Assembly: GCA_034440575.1 (NCBI GenBank)
Contig: JAOTOL010001456.1
Span: 490,001 to 554,000 of the forward strand
Reading direction: 5' to 3'
DNA from: Imbricaverruca yamaguchii
Taxonomy: Eukaryota; Arthropoda; Thecostraca; Neoverrucidae
Length of the DNA: 64,000 nucleotides
Each line of letters opens with the position of its first letter. The stretch's first letter is position 1. A model generated the notes under the pieces. That model was not told where the DNA came from. It ran no database searches and saw only the letters and a list, made by a program, of their open reading frames with translations. This document shows positions 1-13,700 of the stretch, piece by piece. A program made the translations under genes and the position numbers.

Positions 1-753
1 AATACATAAAATTGAAATTGAGGGAACTGGAAGTCATTGAAGAGAAAATTGACTTTAGTGTATTAGTTTCAAATAACCTTAAAGCAATAACAAATAACCT
101 AATTCCGAAGCATTTCAGCTCAACACATACATGGAGTGATCAGAAAGCCCCACCACCCCATGCCACCAGCTTGGTCACGTGGTGTTCGCACAAATTTGCC
201 GCAGCATGTGCCCAGAGTATGTGTGTGAGGGGGCGCGGGACAAGGTATGGATGGGTTTTCCGGTGGGGAACCCACCCACCCCAGCCACAGAAGGAATTTG
301 CGGAAGCAAGGGTCGAGGATGCTGAGAGTGTCAGTTGGCCACCGCTGTCCTTAGGATTCGCACCTAAGTGGTGTCGCCCGTGGAATCGGGATAGCTGGTG
401 GAGCTTGAATCGTGTGCACAATGCGTTTACAGCTCTGTACAATGTACAGTCGCGAAGCCTGGTAAATTTCACGCACTGACTGTTAACGCTGGAGGCAGTG
501 TATAATGTCGCCGGTTATCAAGTGCCTGTCCACAACAATGTGTCGAGGAATATGCTTTGTTTTCAGATGGGGCTTCATTATTGTCATGATTCATTCAATC
601 GACATGAGACCAAGATAGCAAAGAATGCTAAAAAAGTTAACGACGAACTGGTCAGCCGAGTTTGTGATGCACACATAAAGAAAGGTGTATTTTATGCATT
701 GCGTGCATGATAATTTTTTATACACCAGTCTCCCAAAAATGAAGACAAAAAGC

Positions 754-933
754 AGGAGGTGCTGAGTTGACATCAAAAGTAACGTTAGGGATTATGCTAT
801 ATTACTCAACGTTTCGGTCAGGGGCCATCGTCAGGAGTGTAAAAACTCACTCCTGACGATGGCCCCTGGCCGAAACGTTCAGTAATATAGCATAATCTCT
901 AACGTTACTTTTGATGTAAACTCAGCACCTCCT
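754..933. mobile_element. Fold-back element with hammerhead-ribozyme-like core
   Basis: Two near-perfect inverted arms of 86 nt (754-839 and 848-933) are separated by 8 nt. In the right arm CTGACGA (853-859) is followed by a self-pairing TGGCCCCTGGCC, then GAAA (872-875) and a short AC/GT stem before GTA, the layout of a type I hammerhead catalytic core (CUGANGA, stem II, GAAA, stem III, UH). The left arm has the same core on the other strand. Stem I is not evident. Hammerhead motifs of this type are known from Penelope-like retroelements; the element is probably a fold-back remnant of such a family. Confidence 0.6.
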
Positions 934-935
934 GG

Positions 936-2480
936 TATATTGAGGGTCGTACATTTCGTCTCACGCAATGTCTAAAACCCAGGAGCAATTAAGAGCCATT
1001 CTTCGTTGTATTAGACAAAAAGCAGCATCAGTCAAGAAGGGAGTGGTAACGTCTTGACCGAATCACAAGATGGTGTGAGCTACAGCCAAAACGCAAAACA
1101 GCTGATGCCAGGTATTATTTTCAGAATCATTTTTGGAAGATATTATTTTCTTCTGAACATGGGTCGCAATATATCCAATTCCGTTGGGTTTGTCAAAATT
1201 GACGTATTTTTAGGCCGCCACCCAAGCCGACTCAAAACTGACTGGCTGTGTCCGGCAATGATTATGGTTCACTGTAGGCATATTTGTTTTATTTATGCCG
1301 AACATTTCTGCTGGTATAACGCAGCTGTTTATAAACTTTCCTTACAGGGCCCTGCTTAGATAACCGCCTAGTTGAAAAGTACTTGCGAACCAATTTTCAG
1401 GCATATATATACAGGCATTCCAACCTTTCACCTATTTGAGTTCGACGATCAATCTAGACGTGAATATCAATATTTGTTGGCCAGCGCAAGTTTTCATGCC
1501 AACCCGTGGTGTTGATTGTGGCATTCGGGTCTGATCTCCTGCAATCAGTGTTCATCAGCAGCGAGCATCAACAAATCTAAGCCAATCGTAGCAACAAGCG
1601 CCAGCCCGTGCCTAGTTCTTCCGCGGTGTTGAAATTATCGAGCGCGCGAAGTACTGTAGCTACGTGGTGCGGTATATGGAACAATATGGTCGTTACCAGC
1701 GAGAAACGGTGGAATCGCACATTACATTATAGTATCCAACCCAACAACTATCATTGTTGTTTTTACATTGCGATAATTCACGTATTTTGTTTAGAAAAAG
1801 CACCTTAGTGGGTGTGGGGGAGTATAATCTCCCTCCAAGCTGAGGAGTGGGCACATACAACTCAGCGACTTACTCAGTGACGGATCTAGGGTGTCGTTGA
1901 TGGGGTGGGCGTTAGGTTTGAGGGGAATTTTGTCCACTCTGAGAGTGTCTTTGGCTGACAAATTCGGTGAGCATGGTGGAGGATGAGGTCGAATCTGACA
2001 CAGCGGCGCCTGTCCTATTTGGAGGAACGCCTTTGGCTGAAAAGAAATCCACTGAGCGGCAGAAGTGGAAGGGGTGCAATCGACCCTCCCAGAGAGGTGT
2101 CTTTTCCACCCGGAGGGATGCCTCATCTCTATCAGGATCGCCTTTGGGGTCGCATGGGGAGCGCGGTCGTTTCCCTCGTCCCCACCCTCAATCCATCCCT
2201 GGCCGTGACCCCAGTCCCTCTCCCGTCCTGTGGTCCACGTTCCAGCTTTGGTATTTCCCAACCTTTGATGGAGCACCTCGTTGAAGGGGATGGGGTAAGG
2301 CGTGGAAGGTGATACTCCCAACTGGCCTTTGCGATCCTGACTTGCTTGATAGCGAGTTATATGAAAAGGCCGCATTACTTTTATCTTGTGAGTAGATGGC
2401 TTTCTCCTTGACCGCCTGCTGTGTGTTTATTCTTCTTAATATCCTCTAAAAGCCTGAGGATATTGTATACATATATATAT
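936..2480. other. Intronic, no supported gene
   Basis: Upstream FHOD intron. A minus-strand open frame at 1791-2375 (194 codons) overlaps open plus frames and has no recognisable domain. I see no FHOD exon here. Confidence 0.5.
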
Positions 2481-2489
2481 GTAATATCC

Positions 2490-2590
2490 TAATTCATTAC
2501 ATTCAACTTCATTACATGGTTGATTGAATCATTATCTTACTTCATTGAATGTAATGAATTATTACAAATTCATTACATTCAACTTCATGA
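2490..2590. repeat. Small hairpin repeat ATTCATTACATTCAACTTCA
   Basis: ATTCATTACATTCAACTTCA occurs at 2492 and 2567, with an inverted TTCATTGAATGTAATGAATT between them (2532-2551). It may be a tiny fold-back or a slippage product. Confidence 0.6.
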
Positions 2591-2943
2591 AGTTGTAAAA
2601 TGCCAGCGGATCTTCTGCGTCCCTGAAATTTCATAGATATGGAAATCAATTTAAAAAGATTCTGATGCCCAACTTTCACCTCTGTATTTCCAAGGCACTC
2701 GATAACGCTAAGATATCGTTCTGGCACCAGTGGGAAGGACGCCTTCATAGTTTCAATCTTCGCCAGCGATTCCCCTTCGACGACACCTGGATCAACCGAT
2801 CCAGGTTGATCCACCTGGCACACCATCAACAACACGACGACTCGGCAACACTGCGCTCAACGACGGTGCTGAAATGTGAGGCTGCATTGTGCCGTCTTGT
2901 CCAATAATTTTCAGAAGTCAACGCCCCCTGACGGCTGTTGCAG

Positions 2944-3049
2944 GACGACAAGGACTTGGTGCACGAGTTCGTCAGCAACGATGGGCTCTCCTGTCTCATC
3001 AAGGTCGGACTGGAGGCCGACCAGAAGTACCAGAACTACATACTCAGAG
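2944..3049 (+). CDS. FHOD: FHOD exon a: FH3 segment, phase 0 to 1
   Basis: The acceptor is TTGCAG before 2944 and the donor is AGAG|GTGGGT. The exon encodes [13 protein letters not shown]...YQNYILR, which matches the FH3 armadillo segment of FHOD proteins nearly residue for residue. It is the first FHOD exon in the window. In relatives the residues just before it end in LKQIFQ; no exon encoding them is visible in 1-2943, so that exon lies upstream. The last base, G, is completed by CG of the next exon to give Ala. Confidence 0.95.
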
Positions 3050-6000
3050 GTGGGTCACTAGCGTGCTTCCCCACTGGAGGTAGCGGTAGTATCCAGTGGG
3101 GCTCCACCGGCGGTAGCAGTAGTGTCCAGTGGGGCTCCACTGGCGGTACCAGTAGTGTCCAGTGGGGCTCCACTGGCGGCAGTGGTAATGTCCAGTGGGG
3201 CTTCACCGGCGGTAGTGGTGTGTCCAGTGGGGCTGGGTGTCCGGGGGGGTGGCGGCGGTAGGTAGTGTCCAGCGTGGCTCCACTGGCGGTACAGTAGTGT
3301 CCAGTGGGGCTCCACTGGCGGCAGTGTATCAGTGGGGCTTCACCGGCGGTGTGTGTGTGTGGGGCTCACTGGCGATCTGCGTGTGTGTGTCCGTGGGGTA
3401 CTGGCGGGAGCAGTAGTGTCCGTGGGCTCACTGGCGGTACCAGTAGTGTCCAGTGGGGCTCCACTGGCGGTGGGTATGTCCGTGGGGTCCACTGGCGGTA
3501 GCAGTAGTGTCCAGTGGGGCTTCACCGGCGGTAGCAGTAGTGTCCAGTGGGGCTCCACTGGCGGTACCAGTAGTGTCCAGTGGGGCTCCACTGGCGGTAC
3601 CAGTAGTGTCCAGTGGGGCTCCACTGGCGGTACCAGTAGTGTCCAGTGGGCTCCACTGGCGGTACCAGTAGTGTCCAGCGTGGCTCTACTGGCGGTACCA
3701 GTAGTGTCCAGTGGGGCTCCACTGTCGGTAGGAATTTTAGCTCCACTGGCCACGGATGTTTCATTGGGAAAAGTTGAACGTGACCACGCGTGCGAAGCGC
3801 GCCGAAAGTTCCTGGTATGACACGGTGAAAAGATAAAAATGTCGTTCACCCAGTGTAACTATTTTGGTAAGAGTAAGGGAAGGGGCACTGGTCCTTGCCT
3901 GCTGCTCTGATTGCGCGTCTTTTGATGTCCATTTTTTTGTTTAGTTATTGCAGTGTTTTAGTTGTAATGGTTTTATGGAACCTTGCATGTTTACACCGAT
4001 GATTTTGCCCCGTGAGTGTGGTGCTGTATATAAGTTCACGCCTTTCGTCCAGCATATTACAGAAGTAGCTGGATAAAATGCAATGAAACTTAGCAGACGT
4101 GTGGACGTTCATTTGAGACGTTTTGGCATGCAACGTGTTGACAAGTCAGGCAAGGTCACTGGTCTGAAGCATGTCCTCACGTCGTGCATAGTTCGTGAAC
4201 ATGCTCTGGTGGATTGCCGCAGATTTCGCACTTTTTCACGCTTTGACTCAAATAGATGGCGAACTATCCATGGTACGCCTATGAACTAAATATTCCAGTG
4301 TCCAACGTTCAATCGATGTCCATTGAGTGGTCGCATAATCATGTGGCGTTCTATACCATCGGATAGCATCTGATATGGGGTTTGGGAATTTGGGCAAAAA
4401 GCAATTTGCGGCCCTGTGGTATAAATATAACCACCAAACCCGAACTCAGCATACACCAACGTACCCTAGAACCAGCCTTGAGCCACTGTGACCCCATGGG
4501 TCTGTGATGACCTGACCAATACAGTCTAAAGTTCAGTTCGCCAAAGGTAGTTCAAAGTATTTCGTAGGGTAACTTTCGGTGCTGAGTTCGACTTCAGCGT
4601 TCATTGTTATTCTTTAGCGCTCAATATTATGCGTTCGGGACACAAAAACCCAAACCTCAAATTGACTCTGCGTGACTTGACTTGATCTGCGCAGGGACAC
4701 GTTTATTGTATTGGAGCATGCCACCCATCAATCGACCTTTTTACTCCCCAATGGACTTGGAATGGAATGGAAAACTGAATGATACTTGTTTCATACATTT
4801 ATAATGCACAATTTGCAATTTATTGGATTAGTACTTGAAAAGTGCGAAATCTACCAAAATCCGAAGGAATAGATACCCGAAGAATCGTCACAGGCCAGTA
4901 AGCTGGCCTAACATGTCAAGTTTTACCCTGAATATCCCGCAATGCCAGTCCGCGGGTGTGCTCATAATTTGGGCCGATCGTCCTCTCCGTTTACGTGCGA
5001 AAGTGCGTTTGCGAAAGTCTGAGGAGGTTGCAACCCGCTAGGCGACCGAAAGTGGCAAGGTGCCGAACTCTTGCTCCGATTAATCATCGCTCGTAAACGA
5101 TGAAGAAGACGAAGAAGAAGACGTATATTCAGGCCATCCACAATATGCTCGTGGCTCTTACAGTCTATTGTCGAGTTTTAAAACAAATGTCACGGTGAAA
5201 AAGGGCTATCACAGGCACACACAAACATAAACAACTCCTTATACCAGCGACACGGAAAGAGTCAGCAGGCACGGTAAGTATTATAAGAAGTCAGCAAGAG
5301 CGTCTGATAGATGTCAGGAAGTAGATAAAATCAATCTGACCGGTTTCGAGCACAAATGCCGCCTAAGGCGGCGACCAAACGTGGGAACTGGCAGTTGCCT
5401 CAGTTCGTGTGGCAGTTCATTGTACAGGGCAGGACTTCTGGAACAAAAAACCGCGCCTGCCCGTCTCTGTTCGTGAGCTGGGGATGTGCAGGTGCCGGTC
5501 CTGACGGGTGTGGCGGTCACGGTGCTCGGCGACTGCCGAGATGGTGCCGGCTAATGAAGCCGGCTCCCGCAGTCGGTGCACCTTGTGTAGCGGCCACAGC
5601 GTGTGGCAGGCACGACGTGGACGTCCACGACCCGATAACTTTTCAGGTCGCTGGGTGACCTTCAATGTCGCTTCAAGTCTCCTTTTGTGTTGATGTTGAC
5701 GTTTTCTCTGATTGCCGGTGCAGCAGCTGTGGCAGATAAACGCTGGGTGTGCTTACTAGTGTTTTTTCAATACCCTGGGATACTAATCGGGTGTGACTTG
5801 TTATAATTTAGATAGGTAAGGGGCTAGGTGAGGTTAAAAGGGTGACATAAACATTTAATGGACATGATTCATTGTGCCTAAAAGCACTCTTTTATAGAGC
5901 AGGGGGCCAAATTAGATGCCCAGTTCGGTTCAATGGTGAACATTAACCATAAAAGTCAAGTACATAAAAGTCAAGTCAGGTCATTGCTCTAGGCTAACCT

Positions 6001-7674
6001 TGGAGAGATCAGTGACGGTCCTTTGAGTTGTCCATCGCCCTACCACATCCAGCATTGATGATTTATGGCAACACGTTTGGTTGGTTGGTTATTGGTTTTA
6101 CGACACGTCGACCGTTGAGTCATGTAGCGTCGCCAATCTCTCCGCCGATTGGTCGCGGGCGAAGAGTAGCGACAGGTGAGATTCGAACCTACAACCTTTC
6201 GATTGTGAGACGAGCGACTTACCCCTAGGCTACTCGTCCCCATGGCAACACGTTTGATGAATTGCCGGTCACTCACAATTTGATGGAAACAAGTGTCCGC
6301 GATGCTCCTTTTTACGTCATAGTGGCCGGACACGAATCGCCAATTTTCCACGCCATAGGGTCGGCAAATGAGCGCCATAGCCCGTGCCAAGCTCTGCCCG
6401 TGTTTCGGTTATTTTGGGTACATTGACCTAAAAAATGATTTTGGTTGCCCGCACGTGTCTCTTGCTGTCATTCACGAGACCACATGCGACACAATAATAG
6501 ACACTAGCTCTTTCCTACACGCCGATTCAATGAGCAGTCAAGTTAACACAACGCAAGCACAATGCTGAACACAAGATTCAGCAAGGGGGCTTGGAGAAGA
6601 CGAAGAGCACCGGTCCCACATGGGAGGTGTTCCGGACCAGTTCAAAGGGCGCCGAGTGAGCGAACCACAGGGGCCTTGGCAGGAACCCCAACTTTGATTA
6701 GAACGGCGCTTACCTCATCACAGGGCGGTGGATTGGCTGTCGGCGCCTCATCAACGTCCCTATCCCAGGTAACATGGCGCCTTTGGCAATGGCCCCCACT
6801 ATTGGCCCAGGACATGGGTTTTGCCATGGCCAAGGAGGAGCAAGACATCGGGTAGCGTGGGTGGTCAAGTGTCCTTCCAGTTGAATCAGCCGGCCGTAGG
6901 GGCGGGGATGGCCGAGTGGTTAAGGTGTCGGGCTATGTGTACCAAAGGTCCCGGGTTCGACTCTAGCGCCACTCAGGACATTTCCCAATCCCGCGGCCCA
7001 CCGGCGAAACAGTGTGGGCGGCGCCATTAGCCGTGAATGTGCATAAAGTGTGTCGTGAACCAACCAATAAACAAACAAACAAACAGCCGGTCGTTCAATC
7101 GGTCGGGTGTATTAACTCAGCTGAAATCTGTAAAACAATAACGAAGATGGAAGACAAGATACCCGTCCGTGATGGGTGACGGTTAGGCGCCTGTCTCACA
7201 GATGCAGGTGCTTTTATGGACAGCTGTGTGGCTCGAGAATGTAGGCACCATTCTGGGTCATTATTCAGTTGGAAGAGCTCCAGTCCCCTACCCCCGCCCA
7301 GACTTGACAGCCAGCCCTCCCCAACTTTGAAAGTCAAACCCATTTAAAATTCTAGCAATGCTGCATAAATATCGAGTACGACATGCTACTCGTGTTCAAC
7401 CTAGGTAATTAAAAGATTACCCAAAGTTTATGATGAGTTGTGACGATAATCTCGCGGTTCTTCTGAGTATTCTTTATTATTGGTGGTGACTGTCCTCTTT
7501 GATGAATTGAAGCAGTGCAAGCAATCATATTTTAAGTTTCTGAAATTGATATCACACTGCTCATTTAGTGCTGATCGCTATGTGGAGTAAGCTATGATGA
7601 TTGCACGTTACTTTTCGTACTGTTTTTCATCCGTTTTGATCGAAGATAAGGAAAGATTAAGAAACATGGTATCT

Positions 7675-7710
<36 letters not shown>

Positions 7711-10700
7711 AGCAGTTTTAATGAGTTCGTCAAAGGGTTCAACGCCCGACTTGCTCGCACAAGGGGTGTGTATATGTGGGGGGTAGGGGTAGCGCCTCAG
7801 AGCCCTATTCACTGTGCCTCTTCTGATGCCAAAATAGTTAACGATGGAAATTTTGCTCATCCTTGTCAGTGCTACCGAAAAGTATATATTCTAGGTTGTG
7901 TAAGCGAATGGATATGAAACTACTTCACATATAGGGCAGTTTCGTTGATGGTATAAAATATTGTTTTAATTGCAGGTTTGCATTTAACCTTTCCAAATGT
8001 GGGAGGTGATTTCAGGGTCGATGCAGCAATCTTGCGCCTGGTATAAACTGCGTGTCTGTAATGCTTCCTTGGGAATAATTGGAACCAAATTATACAAACA
8101 ATACGTGAACCAGCACGTGTTTAGTGTGTCCATATGCGAGTGCAGTGGCACGCATATCGTGGTGTAATATTGTGCCGACATCGTCTCGGGTTTTGACCTC
8201 CTTGCTTACTTCACTTCCTTCCGTCCTTGCCTAACCGCGCAAAGACGAGTGCCTGACCACTGTGCGTCGCGTGCCGCAGCGCTGGGGCAGGTGATGCTGT
8301 ACGTGGACGGCATGAACGGCGTCATGGAGCACAGCGAGACCATCCAGTGGCTGTACACCCTGCTGGACTCCCAGCACAGGCTGGTGGTGAAGACGGCGCT
8401 CAAGCTGCTCCTCGTCTTCGTCGAGTACACCGAGCCGAATGGTCTGCTCGTGCTGCGCGCCATCGAAGCCGTAGACGGGGAGCGGGGTAAGGCTCGTCGT
8501 CTTCAGCGTGTTCTTCGTCAATGCTCAACGTCGTCCAACGTCGTCTGTGTGTTGTGACTCTCCGACTTTGTTATTATTTAATCGTTACCGCTTTTGCTGA
8601 CGTTGCTGCGGTTATGGAGTCGCTGTTTTTGTTGTGAGCGTAGATGGTGGACATGCTGCTGCTGTTGCTGTGGTGAAGGTGGATGGCGGTGCTGCAGGGA
8701 GCTGTGGCTGGCTACTGATCTCGTTGCTACAATTGTCTGATCTACAGCAAAGCTGGAGAGGTGTCACCAAACCAAGAGGGTCAAAATCCCAATTTTCAGG
8801 GCGTATTTTCAGATTGAATACGGAAAATGATAAATCGACACATTAGTAGGATACCAAACCAGGGAGGTCAGGACCCCCACCCACCTGGGGTCTCCAGCCG
8901 TGGGTACAGGGCTGATGCGCGTGATGTGATGTCGCTTTTCCACCCCAGTGGCCTGGCGCGAGCTGACCTGTGATGACCTGTGCTGACCTGTAGGGCAGAC
9001 GCCGTGGCGTGGTGTGATGTCGCTCCTCCACATCAGTGTGGCCTCGCGTGAGCTGACCTGTGATGACCTGTGCTGACCCGCAGGGCGGACGCCATGGTAT
9101 GGTGTGATGTCGCTTCTCCAGACGACCGACCCGGCAGACTCGGAGCTGCTCGTGTTTGCAACCACCCTCATCAACAAGTCTCTGAGCTCCGTAGATGACC
9201 AGGCTACCTTCTACGACGCCACTGACCATCTAGAAGAGCTGGGAATGGAGGCTGTCACCAACAGGTGGGGCTCCGGCCACCGATAGGTGAACCTCCGTTC
9301 ACCAACAGGTGAACATAGGCCCACCAGCAGGTGAGATTCCGATCACCGATAGGTGAACCTCCGATCACCAACAGGTGAAACTCTTACCTCCAACAGGCGA
9401 ACCTAGGGTCACCACCAGGTGAGATTCCGATCACCGATAGGTGAACTTCCGATCACCAACAGGTGAACCTAGGGTCACCAACAGGTGAGATTGCGATCAC
9501 CAACAGGTGATCCTCATCTGGTCTGCCAGTATTCAGGTACCTAGTGTGGCCAACCTTCAGTTACCAAGCCACACAGCCTGCTGTCGCGGCACCACGCAAT
9601 GTGCATGGGTCAAATTGGCAGATAATATTTTCCATGAAATATCTAGTTTGAAAAGATTATTCTAATCATCCAACCTCAATTTTCAAAGAATACAGAATGA
9701 AAATTGTGAGCAAGGTAACTTTTTACATCAATGCTCAAAAAGGCTGGTCATTTATATCAAAATTTACGAACCGAAAAAACATGCTCTTGTTAATAGTTCA
9801 CAGGGCAAGTTAAATACAAATACAAGGGCACAAAATGCTACATTATCAGGAATATTACACCAACGCTTCGGATTAATATCTTAATCAGGTTGACCTGTAA
9901 GCTATTTTTATTTAAACTAAACAAAATATCCTACATGTCGCCCTGATGAAGGCATTAAGCCGAAACGTTGGCGTACTTTTCCTGATAATATAACACTTTG
10001 TGCCATAACACTTCGTATTAAACCTGCTCTTTGTTCGCTTACAGCAACGGTTGATGTACATAGTATCCACTATTGTTACGAATTGTTAGGAAATAATAAT
10101 TGAAGTGACTTCAATGCGATCTGACCGGTGTTATCTCCAGGTCCAAGGCTAAGTTACGTCGATCACGTAGCATCTCTTTAACTAGTCGCGACCACCACTG
10201 ACAAGGAATATTCCAGATGCTGTCATGCAAAATGGCGAAAAGCCTTCGGCGTGGCCACGCACCGGCTGGTGATATTTGCATTCATAAATATCAGCCAGCG
10301 TCGTGGGCCACAGTCGCTGAGCCTGCCGCCATACACCTCACGGTGCAGAGCACCTGGGAGAGACACGGTCGTATCCAGGCCAGGCAGCAGAGGTCGGAGC
10401 GTGTCGCTAACACTCGGGAGCGGCGGCAAGGCTGGGTGCGCCGACCCTTGGCGAGCCGGCTTCGGTGCCGTCCTACTCGGCCCACATCCGGCCAGGTGCT
10501 GCCGGACACCTGACCGGGCACCTGACCGGACACCTGACCGGGCACCTGACCGGGCACCTGACCGGACACCTGACCGGGCACCTGACCGGACACCTGACCG
10601 GACACCTGACCGGACACCTGACACACGACCGGCACCTGACCGACACCTGACCGGACACCTGACCGGGCACCTGACCGGACACCTGACCGGGCACCTGGGA

Positions 10701-13700
10701 CACCTGACCGGACACCTGACCGGGCACCTGACCGGGCACCTGACCGGGCACCTGACCGGCACCTGACCGGGCACCTGCCGGACACCTGGTGACCGGGCAC
10801 CTGACCGGACACCTGACCGGGCACCTGACACCTGACCGGCACCTGACCGGACACCTGACCGGACACCTGACCGAACATTTGACCGGACACCTGACCGGAC
10901 ACCTGACCGGACACCTGACCAGACACTTGACCGGACACCTGACCGGGCACCTGACCGGGCACCTGACCGGACACCTGACCGGACACCTGACCGGACACCT
11001 GACCGGACACCTGACCGGGCACCTGACCGGGCACCTGCCCGGACACCTGACCGGCACCGGACACCTGACCGGACACCTGACCGACACTGACCGGACACCT
11101 GACCGGACACCTGACCGGACACCTGACCGGACACCTGACCAGGCACCTGACCGGACACCTGGCCGGGCACCTGACCGGACACCTGACCGGACACCTGACC
11201 GGACACCTGACCGGACACCTGACCGGACACCTGACCGGACACCTGACCAGACACTTGACCGGACACCTGACCGGACACCTGACCGGACACCCGCCGCTGA
11301 GGCCGCCACCGGCCGCCGACGGTCGCGTGACGCCGAGAGACGAACGACGCTCGGTGGTCGACTGGCCGGGCAGATCGGATCTCTCTCGGCGACGCCTCCG
11401 CGGCAGCGTCACCTCAGCGGACGGCGTCGTCGGCGGGGTGCTGTTCACGGCCGGTGACAGGCGCGCTCGACGCTGCGTCGGGGGGCGTGGTGCAGGGGCG
11501 GCACCCACGGACGGCTCTGGGTATGGTGAGAGCGATACTCACAAGGGTGAGAGTGCTGCCACGAGAGCGCTCCCACCACAGCGGTGGCGGTGCTGCGATG
11601 ATGGGCCAATCAGCCGGTAACGTCGAGCGATCAGGCGCTATGCGTGATGTGTTCGCGGTGCGGACGTTATGCTGAGAGCAGTGGCATCTAGCGGAGGAGA
11701 ACATAACCACTGATACCGATCACTGTGTGATCGGAGGTATGAGTGGCAGTTCCACGAAGCAGGAGTAAGCATTCTAAAACATGAAATGCATCTGTTGTTG
11801 TGGTTGCAGTCACCTTTTTCCTCGTGCCTTTGTCCTTCGGAAACATTTTTCATCTTGCTTTGCTTTCAGGGAAGTATGTAAAACGATATCATATCACGGC
11901 TTTAGAACAATAGTCAAGAACAATTCATATACTATTTCCAGGTGCAGATATCCGCCAATATGCTTACATTTCCAGTTTAGGTAAACTAAAACAAAGCTGA
12001 CTACAGACACTTGTTTCTAGCATGCACCCATTGATGTGAACGGACTCATCAACACTTCTGCCGATGTTAGTCGAAACTGTCGTTTGTGTGTGCAACTTCA
12101 TAGCGTACCGCAACAGCAATGCTTATATCCCTAGAGACACCGCAATGGCCCATGTAGGGGTTCATATGCAAGGCTTGTGCATCATTAATCACTAAAATGG
12201 CTCGAATATCTTAGCATTGAACTGTTCATCACCAGCTCTTATATAGGGTAACATCACCACTTGCCACCTTGATAGCTAAATTGGTAGCAGCAGACTTGTG
12301 CTTGACTCAAATCTGTTTAGTCGATTCACATGTGACTCATAGATCTTGAGATCTGATTCGACTCGTGACTCAAACAGACTGACATAAATTTGAATCGATT
12401 CAGATCCGACTCAGTGTTATCAGACTCCATGTGATTGAGTGTTAGTGGCATCCATATGATCCATATGAGCCATACGATTCAGTGTGCACTGTCCACACAT
12501 CATATTTGGATGATTGACACATGATTCGACTCATTTTTAAAAGAAAGATGTGATTCAACTCACGAGTCAAGATATGATTTTGTGAAAAAAATCGATTCAA
12601 CTCGCGACTCAGCCAAAAACGATTGATTCATGACTTGATTCTCGATTCAACTCGAGTCGAGCACAAGTCTGATTGGTAGAGGGTCTGCCTGCACTGATCT
12701 CCACTGTCCTTGAAACGGAGAACAACAGTCCTAGCACCCACGCTGTCGCACGCGTTGGCTTCAGGCGCAGGCAGAGAGGGTCAGCTGGCGACTGACCCGG
12801 TCGGACCGGTATGCCGTGACGAGGTGGTCGTGTCAGTCATGTGACAGCACATTAATCTCTCGGCTTGAATACAGTCGTCAAATTGGAGCTCCCAGACCGG
12901 GTGGTGGGGTCGCGGTCGATGCATGAGGTCCCGATCTGATTCGGTACCGCTGCCTCGCCAACCAATCGGATTTATATAATTGGCTGGTTTTACTGGCCCC
13001 TCAGAAGCTAGTCAACCCTGAAGTGACAACATTTCTCATTGTATGCAATTGCGTATGGGATCCGGTAAGCATAGCCCACCCACGTGTCTGGATAGGAAGA
13101 GTGAACTCGCATGCGTTGGATCTTGTAAACGAGTGCCAATTTCTGAAGATTATTTGGGGGAGGGCACAATACATGAAGGCAATTGGTGGGTCCAATTGGA
13201 TTGGGGGCACACTTCACAGGGTCCAATGTTAAAAGTCGAAATTGTTGGAGGCAAAGCCAACATCGAAGGAGCATTTCCCCTGAACAGCATATGAAGCAGC
13301 ACCCCCGGTCTTGTACTAAAATTGATCATCTCACTTTTGCCCACAAGATGGGCACCACTCACTTCCAGTCGACGACTGATCACTCGCTGAACACATGGAA
13401 GTCATGTGCGCCTTTCGCATCATCAGTTCTCTCAAAACCAGGCGAAGCTGACACCAGCCCAGCCCGACCTCACATTCTGGTGACACGCCGCGCGTTGTGC
13501 AGCCGACCCCAGCCCGCAGCTGAGCCCCTCTCCATTGAGCCAGGCTGCCCCCCTGCTGGCCAGCGGACGAGATAAGTACGCCGCCGGCGCCGGCGCCGCC
13601 CATTGTACGCCCGACATGTGAATGGCGCGCTGGCGGCGGGCGTGCGCGCGCTGGAGGCACGCCTCCGCCGACCGACCGCTCTGCTCTGGACAGGACACCG

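Larger units (their letters stand above)
3740..8279. other. Intron a-b, repeats only
   Basis: Apart from the LINE fragment, the family A and B SINEs and a GA tract, I see no exon or structured element. Confidence 0.6.

Noticed and set aside
6899..6985. Possible functional tRNA-Ser or Leu gene
   Set aside because: A and B boxes are present but there is no proper acceptor stem or anticodon arm, and the unit continues into a SINE body with an A-rich tail.
10223..11508. 355, 405 and 278-codon minus frames and a 222-codon plus frame
   Set aside because: A 12-bp unit opens every frame that lacks a stop in one unit. Several overlapping frames on both strands cannot all be genes, and the ends run into unique DNA without domains.
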